A stretch of 64,000 nt of DNA from Hypomesus transpacificus (GCF_021917145.1 NC_061078.1:7355076-7419075); one strand, 5' to 3'; shown: positions 20,301 through 35,746, numbered from the stretch's first letter. The notes: generated by a model from the letters alone, not told the origin. Numbers and translations are program-made.

Positions 20301-23300
20301 TCCTATCCCTCTGTTTTATCCCTCCATCAATTTCTCCCTCCCTCCCTCCCTCCCTCCATTCCCCCTCCATCCCTCTATTCCGATGGCTCATCTGTAGGTG
20401 TTGTAGGAAGGCAGGAGAGCACAGTCATACCTGGCCACTCCTACGGAGGTAGTCCCACAACCAGCAGGCTGGGCCCAGGCTTGGAGAGGGGGTAGGGGGG
20501 AGAAGGTTAACCATGAACAGACTAGGTTTTAGGCCTTTCATTTACATAATGATCTCCAGTGATGTTCTACCTGATCTCCTCCTCTGGGGTGTGGAACTGC
20601 CATGTGATTGGCTGGTGGGTGGGGAGAAAGACATCCTCTCCGTCGGATAGGCTAAAGTCAACTTTGACCCTGTGGTACGGCCGAGGCTCGCTCTCCTGAA
20701 CACGAGAGAGCAGGGGGGGACATGTTTCATTAATGCATATTCCTTCCCTTGATCCTTCCTTCTCTCCATCAATGAGGTCATCTCTGATGTCACATGATGG
20801 GGATAGTATGGTCTTTTTGACTGCAGCTGTCAGCAGGACTTTAAAAGGGGTCCAACACAAGACCATGTGACTGCTGAAATGTGGGCTACTCTTACTCTGT
20901 CAGGGGAGGAACGGGGGGTGGGGGGTGGGCGTGTTAGCAGGTAAAGTAACCCTTCCTTATCCTTCAAATAGCTGAGGGCTGCATGACTATGGTAAGTGGA
21001 CACATGAGGGAGAGAAATAGAGAGACAAGGAGAGGGGGAGAAAGGGAAAGAGCGAGCCAGCAGGAGAGAAAGACAGAGCTACAGAGAAGTTGGAATACCT
21101 GTTTCTCATCCTTGGTAGGCAATTAAGCCTTACTGTATCTGCTGTAACAATGACAGCAATGAGTCAACTAATCCTTCACTACGCCGTCATTTCTGTTTCA
21201 ACCTGAGTACAGCCCTATTACCTCGTGTTCACTGTATCAAATATAAGATGGCGACGTCGCCAGCTTACCATGTGTGGATGACAACGCTCTCCTCTGTAGC
21301 TACGCACATCTTCCAGGTCTAGAGTCGCAGTCAGCACCTCCTGCAGCGTGCGCACACAAACACGCAGACACAAACACGCACACACAAACACGCACACACA
21401 AACACGCACACACAAACACACAGACACAAACACGCACACACAAACACGCACACACAAACACGCACACACAAACACGCAGACACAAACACGCACACACAAA
21501 CACGCACACACAAACACGCACACACAAACACGCACACACAAACACGCACACACAAACACGCACACACAAACAAACAGAGGAATTATAACAAGTTCAAAGC
21601 GAGTCCTGAACCGACCCCTGACCCTTTCCTTCACTTCATGTGATGCATGTTACATAACATGCTGACTCGGCCTGACGTAGACTGGTCCACCTCAGCTCCC
21701 CGCCCTGACCCCTCCCCCTGGATGGTACAACATCAGAGTGAGCTCAGGACCAGTTTCAAAAGTCTCAAGCACCCTTAACATGGTCTGTTCAAGCCAAGGC
21801 GGGAATGTTGCACCTTTGTGCCACCTCGCAGTTCTGTATAAAAGGTACAAACACGGACTGGAGGGTCATGGTTGTACTGGCATTATGACAGCAGCGGAGG
21901 TAGTCACACAGTCGAATGGGTGTCTGTGTGAAAGGGAGAACCGGTAATGTGCCATTTCTGCTACCTTATCAGATTTTGGAATATCAGATCAGCGCAAGTA
22001 TAGGGCTAACCCTAACCATAACCTTGCTGTGTGCTAGCACAGTACCTGCTGGTAGCATGTTCGGATGGTAAAAAATGATCCGACACCGCATGACAGGACT
22101 ACACACGAGAAGCCGACGCTGATGTCATGGCCTCAGATTCCGGAACGCCTGCATGCTTGTGCCTGCATGCCCTGCTGCAAGCACACAGGGCAGCATCTTT
22201 GTTTGGTTCAGTGTAAATGAAGAAAGCTGCCATAAGGAGGGGTTTTCTTAATGCCAATATTGTGGGATGTCTGTATAAAAACGCCTTCAGACTGTCCCCT
22301 GTCATCCCCCTTGATGAGCTGACTGCTCTACAACGGTCTTGCCCTAGAACCGGAACTTCTGAGGTCTTTGATTAGTCCATGGAGATGAAAAGAGAGCACA
22401 GCTGGAATGAATGAAGGAAGAGAGGGAGGGGGAAGTAAAGAAGGAAGGGAGGACAGAGCCTTGTGAGCCGGTTTGAAAGAAGGCCTTTCTTGCTATGTGG
22501 TCTGACCTCTTCATGTTCCTCCTCATCTTACCACATCTTCCAGAGAGAACTGGGAGCCTTGGGACACCACATCCCCATTGATGGCAATCATGGAACAGCC
22601 GTCATAGTACAGCCGGTCACCATCACAACCCTTCTGGTTAGCAAACAGGTAGATCCCTCCGCTCTAACAACCAGAAAACATCAAAACAACATGTAAACAA
22701 ATCTTTCGACAGAGGGACAGAAGCATGTTTTGTGAAAAAACACTGCCATCTATGGGCAGTTGGTAGGTTGGTTAATGGAATGGCCTTGTAACTGTGTGTG
22801 TGTGTGTTACCTTGCTGGTGGCTGACCTGACCAGGTTGACCCTATTGTCAGCCTTTCGGAGCTCGTGATAGCTGGCTGAGGAGTTGGTGATGATCTCCAC
22901 CCCATCCAGTCCCATGTCCACATGAGGACTGGAGGACAGAACAGAACAGAACCCACATGGCAAACCAAGCTCTGGGACTGTAGAGATGTGATTGATCTAT
23001 ACACTTCCTTTAATTCTTCCATCAGTCCATTCATCTATCAGTTAAGCTATTCATCCATCCCTGTATGTGTCAGTTGGTGCGTCCAACCCTCCTTAGTCTA
23101 CCTCCGGGGGTTCCAGAGTTCAGCACAGATCTCACTGCCGATGCAGGTATCTAGGGTGGAGAGGACACAATCTCCAAATGGAATTGTGGTCTGTAGAGTA
23201 GAGCAGAGGAGAATTGTCTCATATTTACATTTACATTACATTTAGTCATTTTAGCAGACGCTCTTATCCAGAGCGACTTACAACAAATACAGGGACATTC

Positions 23301-25380
23301 CCCCCGAGGCAAGTAGGGTGAAGTGCCTTGCCCAAGGACACAACGTCATTTGGCACGGCCGGGAATTGAACAGGCAACCTTCTGATTATTAGCCCGATTC
23401 CCTAACCGCTCAGCCATCTGACACCCCCCTAGTCCCCCCCATATTTCAGCCAACAGCAACTCAGTTGTTATTTTCTTTCTCAGCTTTATGGCTATCTTTT
23501 CCTACTTTCGAGGCTACACTGATTTAGGAAGTTATAACATGATTATAAATACAATATTCACTCGAAGAGGAAATCCTCTTTATATCGATCCAGTGGAAAG
23601 AGTGGGAGACAGGTCTTACCTGTCCCGTCAGGTCCTGAAGCATTCTGGGAAGGAAGTATTCCTCCACACGCCTGCAGAGAACACACATACATTTACATTT
23701 ATGCATTTAGCAGACGCTTTTATCCAAAGCGACTTCCAAGAGAGAGCTTTACAAAAGGGCATAGGTCACTGATCATAACAATGAGGTAGTCCCAAACATT
23801 GCAAGCAGCCAAAACATGAAGCATACATTGTGAAAAAACTAAACAAGTGCCAAAAGGGAAGACCCATAAGAGCATGCAGTTATACAAGTTACAAATTAAA
23901 AACAACATGAACCACAAAACATACCACACACCTCACATATTCAGGACATGTATGAGACTGTCACCCACTACAGTAACCAGGTCAAGCGCAGACACATTCA
24001 CACACAAACATGCTGTGGCATCCCCGGAGGTCAACCCTCCCGCTGCTGCAGCACCAGGGCCGGCGACACAAGCCGTCTCACAGCTGGCCAGCAGCTTTAC
24101 ATTGTTTCCTGCTTCTCACTCGAGCTGCAGGCTGTGACTTGGAACGACAGGTTAACATGACAACACACCTGGGATGGTTCCATGGGGAGAACCAGCGGAA
24201 CTCTCGGTTGTTGCCATAGTTGGCCAGCAGCATTTTGGGCCGGATCAGCAGAATCTTCCTGTGATGACCGGGTCATCATCAGAACATGACTCACGTTGGA
24301 CAAACACAACAGAATGAACCAGAATGAGGCAGGCCGAGGCTGATGGCTTGCTTAGGTTACCTGTTCAGGAAGACCACTCTGCAGTTGTAGCGTACGTTGT
24401 GGTGCATGACAGGCCTGCAAGAACATTGACACACATACACACAGATGAATGCACAGTACAGGAGGCATGAAGAGCAACCGTCTCCAGCCATATTGACCAA
24501 AAGCATGTATGATGGGTTTTAGGTAGTATATGTGCTGGAGGTGCTATGTCACTGACATCCCCACATCACAGATGATGTCCTGGGTAAGAGGACTCTCCAG
24601 CAGCTTCCTGAGGACCTGGAAACAGTGGAGCAGGGTGTCCGACTCATAAAAGTGGTCTGCACAGCCATAGCCACTGGGGGAGTGTGAAGAAAAAGAAGAG
24701 ACAAGGAAAGGAAGGGTTGATTCTGATCCTGAATGTTGGAGCAACACTAGTTGGTGCTGACAACCTGACAGCTAAGATAAGTTCTGGTATGTGTGTTTAC
24801 ATCAGGTGGAACATGTATAACACAACATATAGAACATGTACAACACAAATTCCTGACTTGCAGTCATTACAGCAGGCATTAAGCCCATGTGCTACAGTGC
24901 ATTGATGCACCATGATGAATGAAAAGATTGAGTGAATGGAATGAAGTACCATATCTCCAGCTCTGGTCCCAGCCTGTATCTGGCTCCCTGAGACTTAGCT
25001 ATCTCTATACCTGTAAGAAGAAAACCGCATCCATGTATCAGGCCTCCGTGTGAGAGAGGAACACGTTAGGAGTTATGGAGTTAATGCACAACACGACAGA
25101 CATACTACCGCCTGCCACCATGCAAAGGACTACGGCAACTTCGACCTTTCCAACATCTGTTCATATTGTACATGTCATGTATGACGTTCTTGCAATTGAT
25201 TTGAAAATTATTTATTTTATTTGCAGCATCGTTTTACCGCAGCTTGTTATGATTCAATGACATTTATTATTGTCAGTTACTGTCCTTAAACTTACTTTTG
25301 AGAATTCTCTCCAAGTTCCCGTCAAAATCTAACGCCCACTGGTTCAGGGAGCATGTTGCTACAACTACTTTCCGGCCCAT
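17349..25380 (-). CDS. nadsyn1: Glutamine-dependent NAD+ synthetase, complete, 21 coding exons, 700 aa
   Basis: Converts nicotinic acid adenine dinucleotide to NAD+ using glutamine and ATP, the last step of the de novo and Preiss-Handler routes in the cytosol. Exons: 17349-17384, 17468-17644, 17948-18076, 18308-18377, 18546-18677, 18933-19039, 19414-19549, 19808-19976, 20087-20189, 20431-20479, 20571-20695, 21269-21340, 22532-22663, 22811-22928, 23102-23190, 23620-23671, 24169-24258, 24361-24414, 24557-24673, 24950-25010, 25296-25380; total 2103 nt, all phases consistent. The N-terminal nitrilase-type glutaminase domain has the catalytic triad E45 (GPELE), K114 (RPKM) and C169 (DTCIGSEIC). 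The C-terminal synthetase domain has the ATP P-loop SGGVDSSS at 356-363 and GSANVDES followed by [14 protein letters not shown]. The 3' end differs from mammals: a 12-codon terminal exon encodes [11 protein letters not shown]. Human NADSYN1 is 706 aa. The donor after 18546 (GTCGGG) is weak. The join at 21269/20695 is supported by frame, but the sequence between the two conserved blocks differs from mammals. Confidence 0.97.
19598..19830 (-). repeat. 30-bp tandem repeat derived from nadsyn1 exon 3' end plus donor
   Basis: TGGCCA lies at 19731, 19761, 19791 and 19821, exactly 30 bp apart. The 19801-19830 copy is the authentic 3' end of the exon at 19808-19976 (coding LANQIG) plus its donor. The others, in the following intron, carry decayed coding and donor sequence. 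More degenerate copies extend to about 19598. Confidence 0.85.
20192..20207 (-). repeat. Homopolymer: C16 polypyrimidine tract of a nadsyn1 acceptor
   Basis: Sixteen consecutive G on the plus strand give C16 in the transcript, followed at once by AG and the exon carrying the SGGVDS P-loop. Confidence 0.9.
21349..21574. repeat. 12-bp repeat (CACACAAACACG)n abutting nadsyn1 exon
   Basis: About 18 copies of a 12-bp unit with A/G variants. On the minus strand the (GTGTTTGTGTGC)n array ends 9 nt before the acceptor of the exon at 21269-21340. Confidence 0.95.
23222..23430 (+). mobile_element. Dispersed teleost repeat, copy 1 (SINE-like or MITE)
   Basis: Contains the core AGCAGACGCTCTTATCCA followed by GAGCGACTTAC, then a stretch with GCCTTGCCCAAGGACACAAC and GAATTGAACAGGCAACC. 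I recognise this combination as a very common interspersed repeat in fish genomes. The family name needs a repeat library. It sits in the nadsyn1 intron between exons 23102-23190 and 23620-23671. Confidence 0.75.
23687..23925 (+). mobile_element. Dispersed teleost repeat, copy 2
   Basis: Shares the core (AGCAGACGCTTTTATCCA then AAGCGACTT) with copy 1 but has a different 3' body. Same orientation. It lies in the next nadsyn1 intron, so the 52-nt exon at 23620-23671 is flanked by two related repeats. Confidence 0.7.
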
Positions 25381-26189
25381 TTCGAATAGACACACTTGAA
25401 TTCAACAAAGTAACCGTGGTCAATGTTAAACCAGAGAACTCAATGACACCGAGTTGTAGAACGTGACTACTGGAACGTTGAAAGTACTCCGTAACCTGTG
25501 TGTTTCTGTTTAGTATGAGAGCTCGCTCAAAGTGTTTATCCGGGTCCTGCTGCGCTCAGCACCTCCTCTGTTTCTGTTAAAGACACAGCTCCGACAATCA
25601 CTTACACGAACTACAAATCTAGGACAAGAGTCAAAATCTGCCCGGGGCTCGTATGGTGTGGATGCAGCATGTCAAGAGACTACTGTGGCAAATTCATTTA
25701 GCTGACTCTTCTTTCTGCAAATGAGTAGCTTCGATGATCGGTCTTTACATTGTGAAGAAAGTAGTGATGATGGCAAACAGTTGAAAAAAAAATATTATGA
25801 TCATTATTATTCATTCATTTGAATCAGTGTATTGGAGCAGGGGACTAAAACATGCAGGGCAGGGGGTCCCTGAGGACCAGGGTTGAGAACCACTGATATA
25901 ACTATCAGGTTATGTATCTTCTACTCTCGTCAACCATCCATTAATGAGATCATCAGGCGCTGGTGGCTTCAGTTCGAGTCTAGCCAATCAGGAGACCAAT
26001 CCACCGTGTGGCGCCGCCTTTCTTGTTGGCATCCAAAATGTGATTGGCTGTGTGTTGAGAAGCGGTCATCATATAGGCGGAGCTGTTCTTATCATAGGCC
26101 CTTTCTCCCCAACGTTATATCATCAACATCTGTCTGAGGCCAGGTAGTCAGCGCACATCTAAAGAGCACATCCTAGGACTAGGAAAACG
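25381..26189. promoter_or_regulatory. Divergent promoter between nadsyn1 and dhcr7, with dhcr7 exon 1
   Basis: The nadsyn1 start codon (25380) and the probable dhcr7 first-exon donor (26189/26190, AACG|GTGAGTAC) are 0.8 kb apart in opposite directions. Three NF-Y type boxes cluster within 64 bp: CCAAT at 25984-25988 and 25996-26000, and ATTGG at 26043-26047. The intervening sequence is locally GC-rich (GTGTGGCGCCGCC). Sterol-pathway promoters commonly pair NF-Y sites with SREBP sites, so sterol control of dhcr7 is plausible. I see no perfect sterol regulatory element. Confidence 0.6.
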
Positions 26190-26988
26190 GTGAGTACGAT
26201 AAAAACACATTTGTAGCGACCCCACCGTACCTCAGCCACATTTCAGTGCGTATTTATCTGTTTCCCCTGCGCCATCAAGGGGAAATCCCTCTTGAAGTAA
26301 TGGATGTGGGTATTATTATCGGAGTACACAATGCGTGGCGTAAGGTGGACTCCGGACAGAAGTTAACTAGGATAGTTATCGGTGGTTTAATCATGTGCAC
26401 GACATTATTCGTCGAACCTGTACGCCGAACCCATCGGTTGCATTCCAGATAGAAAGGACAGTCTCCCATGATGACAAATATGTGACGACAGATAGGGTCC
26501 TTCTCACAAGCACAACTCAAATTGAACTAAACTGTTGGTGAAATTTGAATGAACTTAATTTAAACCCCCTTGAATTTGTGTGTGTGTTTTACCTCTGCCA
26601 TTACACGCTACACCAGCCTTGTACAGCTCTGATTGTTTTGCGGGATGTTTGCCAAATAGTTCTAGTTGACATTACTGTCTTGTTGTAGCAAGAGGTGACC
26701 CCCATATCTGCCTCAGGTGTCTCTAGCACAGTACCAATAGGAGCCCAAATACTGTGTGTTGGTGTAGCGTTAGTTGGTTCTGTTTTGTGTGCTTAGTTGG
26801 CACAGGGGCAGTTGTAAATGTCCAAAAAAGATAAATATCCACTAATGTTGTGGCACCAGGTTCTCCTTGACCAGGGAACCAAGTCTCTCTGCACTCTAAG
26901 CTCTTATCACAAACCATGGCCAACAAAACTAATGTTCTTTGATATCTGTTCTGAACTACTACAACTGTCCCTACTGGACTGCTACACA

Positions 26989-27240
26989 CTGTCTGTCCTG
27001 GACTACATATGACCTCCTACACTGTCTGTCCTGGACTACATATCACCCCCTACACTGTCTGTCCTGGACTCCATATGACCTCCTACACTGTCTGTCCTGG
27101 ACTACATATGACCTCCTACACTGTCTGTCCTGGACTACATATGACCTCCTACACTGTCTGTCCTGGACTACATATGACCTCCTACACTGTCTGTCGTGGA
27201 CTACATATGACCTCCTACACTGTCTGTTCTGGACTACTGC
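26989..27240. repeat. 33-bp minisatellite, 8 copies, dhcr7 intron 1
   Basis: CTGTCTGTCCTGGACTACAT recurs every 33 bp exactly (26989, 27022, 27055, 27088, 27121, 27154, 27187, 27220). The period is a multiple of 3, so frames stay open (11-residue peptide repeat). It ends 78 bp before dhcr7 exon 2. Confidence 0.97.
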
Positions 27241-27319
27241 AGTTGTGACTGAACTGAAAAGACATGAGTGGTTAGAATGTAGTTGACCAATCTGACCCTC
27301 TCTTTATTTTTCTCCAGAT

Positions 27320-30569
<3,250 letters not shown>

Positions 30570-31233
30570 AGGGGCCGAGAGAGGGTGTTGGGCTGTGTGA
30601 GTGTGGGTTGGAAGGCATGTTTGTGTGTGTGTGTGTGTGTATTGGAGTTTGTATCTGAGTGTTGGTGTGTGATTGGGTTGCATGAACGTATGCATTCCTG
30701 TGTGTTTCTATGTCTGCTGTGACAAAGCATCTTCAGCGGGAAAGCCCTCCCAACAGGGACAGTGCCTACAGCATCCTTCTAAGATGTTACGACCACAAAC
30801 TGTGAACCCCTGCTGTTCCTGTGTGCAGGAGAGCTCCTCTGAGGTCCACAGCTGTGCAGTGTGCACACAGCAGCTCTGTCGCTCCTTCATCAGATGCTGC
30901 TCACTTGCACAGTGGCAAGTACAGGAATCAAGGGGCCACCAGAACACAATGCTGGTCTCTGACTAGCTGTAGTAGAAATAGAAACATAGGTTTTTGTTCT
31001 GTATTCCAGTTTAGGTGCATACCTATTTCTATTTGTACATGTTTGACTGTAATCTCGAAGTTCAGCTAAGCCAGCCCTGCCTCTTATTGTCTGCTGCTGC
31101 CCTCTAGTGGTGTGGAGGCAGGCAAACATGAGCCTTTCATTCATCTGCTTTGTTTTCTCCTCGTTCATTTTGAACCCCCATGTCATACCTGGGGGCTTCT
31201 CAAAGTGAACACTTAAGTAAAAAACTAACAAAC

Positions 31234-31239
31234 AATAAA
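31234..31239 (+). terminator. dhcr7 poly(A) signal (AATAAA)
   Basis: AATAAA 665 nt after the stop codon, followed by a GT-rich element (TCTGTTGTGTTGATTTGTGC) typical of a downstream cleavage element. Predicted 3' UTR about 30570-31258. Confidence 0.8.
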
Positions 31240-31295
31240 AAATCTGTTGTGTTGATTTGTGCTGTTGCATGTGATGTCCAGCAGAGGACAGTCAC

Positions 31296-31640
31296 ATACA
31301 GTATCAGGTCTACAGTATCAGGTCTACAGTATCAGGTCGACAGTCACGTACAGTATCAGGTCGACAGTCACACACAGTATCAGGTCGACAGTCACACACA
31401 GTATCAGGTCGACAGTCAAACACAGTATCAGGTCTACAGGCACACACAGTATCAGGTCTACAGTATCAGGTCTACAGTCACACACAGTATCAGGTCTACA
31501 GGCACACACAGTATCAGGTCGACAGTATCAGGTCTACAGTCACACACAGTATCAGGTCTACAGTATCAGGTCGACAGTCACGTACAGTATCAGGTCGACA
31601 GTCACATACAGTATCAGGTCTACAGTATCAGGTCAACAGG
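31296..31640. repeat. Compound minisatellite (CAGTATCAGGTC units)
   Basis: Core CAGTATCAGGTC(G/T)ACAG occurs about 17 times, alternating between a short unit and a longer one with TCACACA or TCACGTA inserted. It gives open frames in several phases with a RSTV/YQVDS peptide pattern. Confidence 0.93.
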
Positions 31641-32000
31641 CACTCTACAGACATTCATGGGCTGAAACATTATTCTTTGTTGTAGCTTTTGTAGTTTGGG
31701 TAACCTCCTTGACCTAAACCCCCACCCATTCACTAAATCACTCCCACAGATAAACATAGTCTCAATGCATAGTCTGAACAACACACACATGCACATACCT
31801 ACACACACACACACACCCTTAATCATCTCACCCATCCCTCTTCAAACAGACATACATAAACAAATACTCGCCTCTGTATCCTTCCTTCTTGATAAACACA
31901 GATTGCACACACAGTCAGCACACACACCAAAAGTACACACTCAAGCTGTAAGTGGTGGTCATGTCGGCCACTCCACGCACCACTGACCAGAAGGGTATGA

Positions 32001-32021
32001 GGGGGGGGGGGGGGGGGGGGG
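32001..32021. repeat. G21 homopolymer
   Basis: Twenty-one consecutive G on the plus strand. Confidence 0.9.
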
Positions 32022-33597
32022 CAGGCGTATGAGTAAGGGAGGGTGAAGACAGAAGTGGGAGGGAGGAGGCAGGAGTATGAGGGAAAGAGGGGGGCAGTCA
32101 TTGGAGCAAGGGATCCATGATTATGCCTTGTGAGCACTGGCTCCCCCCAGTGATAGGTGGCTGCTTGGTGGGTGTAGTGTGGTGGATGATAGTCAGCTTG
32201 GTAATGGATCAAGCATCGATTTACCACGTCGTCATTCCAAGTTAATGCGATGTACAGCAAATTCATTACATGGAATTAAATTGCCCATCATTCCTTTTCT
32301 CTTTTGATTATAACTGTAATACATCTTAATCACCTCAGTGAGAGAGGTGAAGCCAACCAGAGCAGAACATGACTGGACTGCATCTGAAGGTGGTCGAGAA
32401 TTGCATTATCTCACTGAAATCAAAGATGACGTATCATACAGTATTCTTCATCATATCAAGAGAAGATGATCTATCATCGGTCATACACAGACAAACATAC
32501 ACTTCAAGCTCAGTTTCTTTTCTACTTTGTCTCAGCTTGCTCTTTGTGTTCTTCCCCCAGCAGGAGTCTAGTACTGGCACTGGAGAAGGAAGGGAGATGG
32601 AGAAGGAGAGAAAGGGAGGGAGAGAGGGAGAAGGAGAGATAGAGGAGTACATAGGATACACAGAGAGCACAGTGAAACAGTGTGACTAGGTGCCAGCCCC
32701 CTGTAACTCTGATTTCCCAAGAGGCCAAATTAGTTTTTATGAGGAGGGAATTTGTAGCGAGGGCGAGAGGCAGGCAGGAGAAAGGTAGAAAATAGGTGGG
32801 GGCGGTGGGTTGAGGTAGAAAGGAACGTGGGGGAGGATGAGAGATGTAGAGAGGAAGATGGGGGAGGGAGGGAGGTGGGGGAATTACAGAGAGGTGGAGA
32901 GTTAGGTGGGAAAATTGAAGAAAGTTAGGGAGGGATGTGGGGGAATTTGAGAGAGGTGGAGAAGGAGATGGGTATAGGTAGAGAAGGAGGAGGGAGTGAG
33001 AGGTGGGGAAGGAGGGAGGTGGGGAAATGAATGAGAAGTAAAGAGGGAGGTGAGGGAGGTAGGTAGAGAGAGGTAACTAGGGAGGTGGGGATGACGGACT
33101 GACTGACTGTGTGACTGGTGGAGGGTACTGTATCATTGATGTCTCTGTCTCTCCTCCAGTTAAGGAACATCCTTTTGTTTGTCAGAGCTGAGTACTGCAG
33201 AACTCCTAACCCTTAACCTTTTAGGGTGGGGGGGTGATGAATAGTCTGGAGAGAGACGAGAGACTAAACACCTTTGACACACACAGAGCCACATACACAC
33301 TGACCTTCTCCTAATCCCTGCGTGGGTGAGTCTGGAGTCTGAAATAGTCGGTTCGATTTTGATGAAGGGTGGAGAAGATGGCCGACAGCCATGGAAGTCT
33401 CCCTGAGTTCCTGTGGTAAGGGGGATTTAGGGGCGAGGCTGGGGGTGGGTACACACACAACACACACACATACACACACACACACATACACCCACACACA
33501 CACAGGGACAGCTGTGGAATAATTGTGGTGAGGCAGTTTGCACGTTTGGTTTCCCTGGAGACAAGGGGACATGGTTACCCCCTTTTGGGTCTGAGGG

Positions 33598-34030
33598 TAA
33601 AGAGCGTGAGGGAGGGTGACAGGGTGAGGGAGGTGAGGGAGGGTGACAGGGTGAGGGAGGTGAGGGAGGGTGACAGGGTGAGGGAGGGTGACAGGGCGAG
33701 GGAGGGTGAGGGAGGGTGACAGGGTGAGGGAGGTGAGGGAGGGTGACAGGGTGAGGGAGGTGAGGGAGGGTGAGGGAGAGTGACAGGGTGAGGGAGGTGA
33801 GGGAGGGTGACAGGGTGAGGTAGGTGAGGGAGGGTGACAGGGTGAGGGAGATGAGGGAGGGTGACAGGGTGAGGGAGGTGAGGGAGGGTGACAGGGTGAG
33901 GGAGGTGAGGGAGGGTGACAGGGCGAGGGAGGTGAGGGAGGGTGACAGGGCGAGGGAGGGTGAGGGAGGGTGACAGGGTGAGGGAGGTGAGGGAGGGTGA
34001 CAAGGTGAGGGAGGTGAGGGAGGATGACAG
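33598..34030. repeat. G-rich 27-bp minisatellite
   Basis: About 16 copies of GTGAGGGAGG-TGAGGGAGGG-TGACAGG with unit-length variants. The plus strand carries closely spaced GGG runs throughout. Confidence 0.95.
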
Positions 34031-35649
34031 GGCGAGGGAGGATGAAGAGGGTTAACAGGGTGAGAGAGGATGAGGAGGGCGAAGAAGGGAGTGTTTCTCA
34101 GATGTCCTGTTTATTGAAGGTTAGATCAGGTCGATAACTGTGACCTGACAGTCTGCTGTGTGATCCATTTATTACATTTGAAGGACACAAACACACACAC
34201 AAACACACAAACTCAAGGATTCTGTGATATGAATACACACGTCTGCTGTCTATCAGTCCATCATGGTGTGTGTATGTGTCTATGGGTGTGTGTGTGTGTG
34301 TGTGTATGTGTGTGTGTGAGTGTGTATGTTTGATTTAGATTCAGTGTGAGTCAGTTGGCTGGAATATGCAAGCCCACTCCCCAGTCCAGACCCAGTGATG
34401 TATACCCTAACTGTTTCATGCCCAGACTGTTTTTAGCTCTGCACAGTATCATTGGCTCAGTAGACCAGGACAGCTGCTGCCAGCACTAATGGAATGGGAT
34501 GGTGCTCCCAAGATAAATGTCCCCTAGTTACTGAGCACCCACAGAATAGTTCCGCCCCCATTCATCTCCCCAGACCACTGGCAAACAACAGGGAAAAACA
34601 AACAATGAAGAATATTGTGCAAACAGACACACACAAGCACACACATGGTTTCCCAGTGCCAGTATGCCTAGTTTATATGTGTGTGTGTGTGTCTGTGTGT
34701 GTGTGTGTCTGTGTGTCCTCTGTTCCCATGCAGACTGGTAACTCCAAACCCATTCCCTTCTTCCTGTTTCAGTCCCCTGGCATCCATTAAGCAGCTTCTC
34801 TCATCACATCCCTTTCCCATACCCAACATCCATGTTGCCCTAGTGGTGCTCCAACCATTTTGATCCCATAACCAACATCCATGTGTTGTTACTGTATTAC
34901 TATTAGTTGCTTGTCTCGCCATCTCTCTAATAATTCTCTCTCTTCCTTTCTGTCTCCTCTAAAAAAGACAGCTGTACTAGTGTATGTGTGTGTGTGCATT
35001 TGTGTTTCTGTGTATTTCTGTGTTTCTACATCCCAGCTCTGGTCATGTTTGCTTCCTGGTCCCTATCTCCTATATGCCTGGGAGCCAAGACAAACACAGA
35101 GAGAGAGAAGGAGAGGAGATGAGGAAAGGAGACAGACACAAAGAACAAGAGAGAGAGGGAGATAGAGAGAAAGACGGACAAATTAGCCCCTTCTGACTTC
35201 CTGCTCGCTTCCTGCTTCCTGTGTGAGCTCTTCCTGCGAAGTTGCTTGGAGTTCCACGTTGCAACTTCCTGCTGAAGAGTATGGGATATAAGTGACATCT
35301 GTGTGAAAGAGAAAGGGGGAAGTTGGAGGAGGGCAAGGAGGCCTGACAATCCTGTATGGCGGGGATTTTATTGTGCATGGCTTTGTCCTTTTCCAACTTT
35401 TGAAGCTGGTCCAGTTTTCCTCTCACCTTGTATTCCTCGCTTCCTTCACCTACACTGTAGTATGTGTTTGATGGTTCACATTGTGATGAATGGCAATGCG
35501 TTCCCACACTGAAGTGGAGTAGAAGGGTGTGTGAGTTTGTGTGTGTGTGTCATTCCATTAGGCTGATGGGATTTTTATTAAATTAGACCTTCCCTCTGTG
35601 GATGTTCAGTCCTCTCTCCTTCTACCGCCCCCCACTCCTTTCACTCCGT

Positions 35650-35654
<5 letters not shown>

Positions 35655-35746
<92 letters not shown>

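Noticed and set aside
21218..21665. Long Thr-His-Lys and Cys-Val repeat frames
   Set aside because: They are translations of the 12-bp CACACAAACACG array within a nadsyn1 intron and run over its acceptor.
31180..31717. Overlapping RSTV/YQVDS repeat frames of about 150 codons
   Set aside because: They arise from the CAGTATCAGGTC minisatellite; the period keeps frames open by chance and no unique coding sequence adjoins.
33575..34003. 142-codon Pro/His/Leu repeat frame on the minus strand
   Set aside because: It is a translation of the 27-bp G-rich array.
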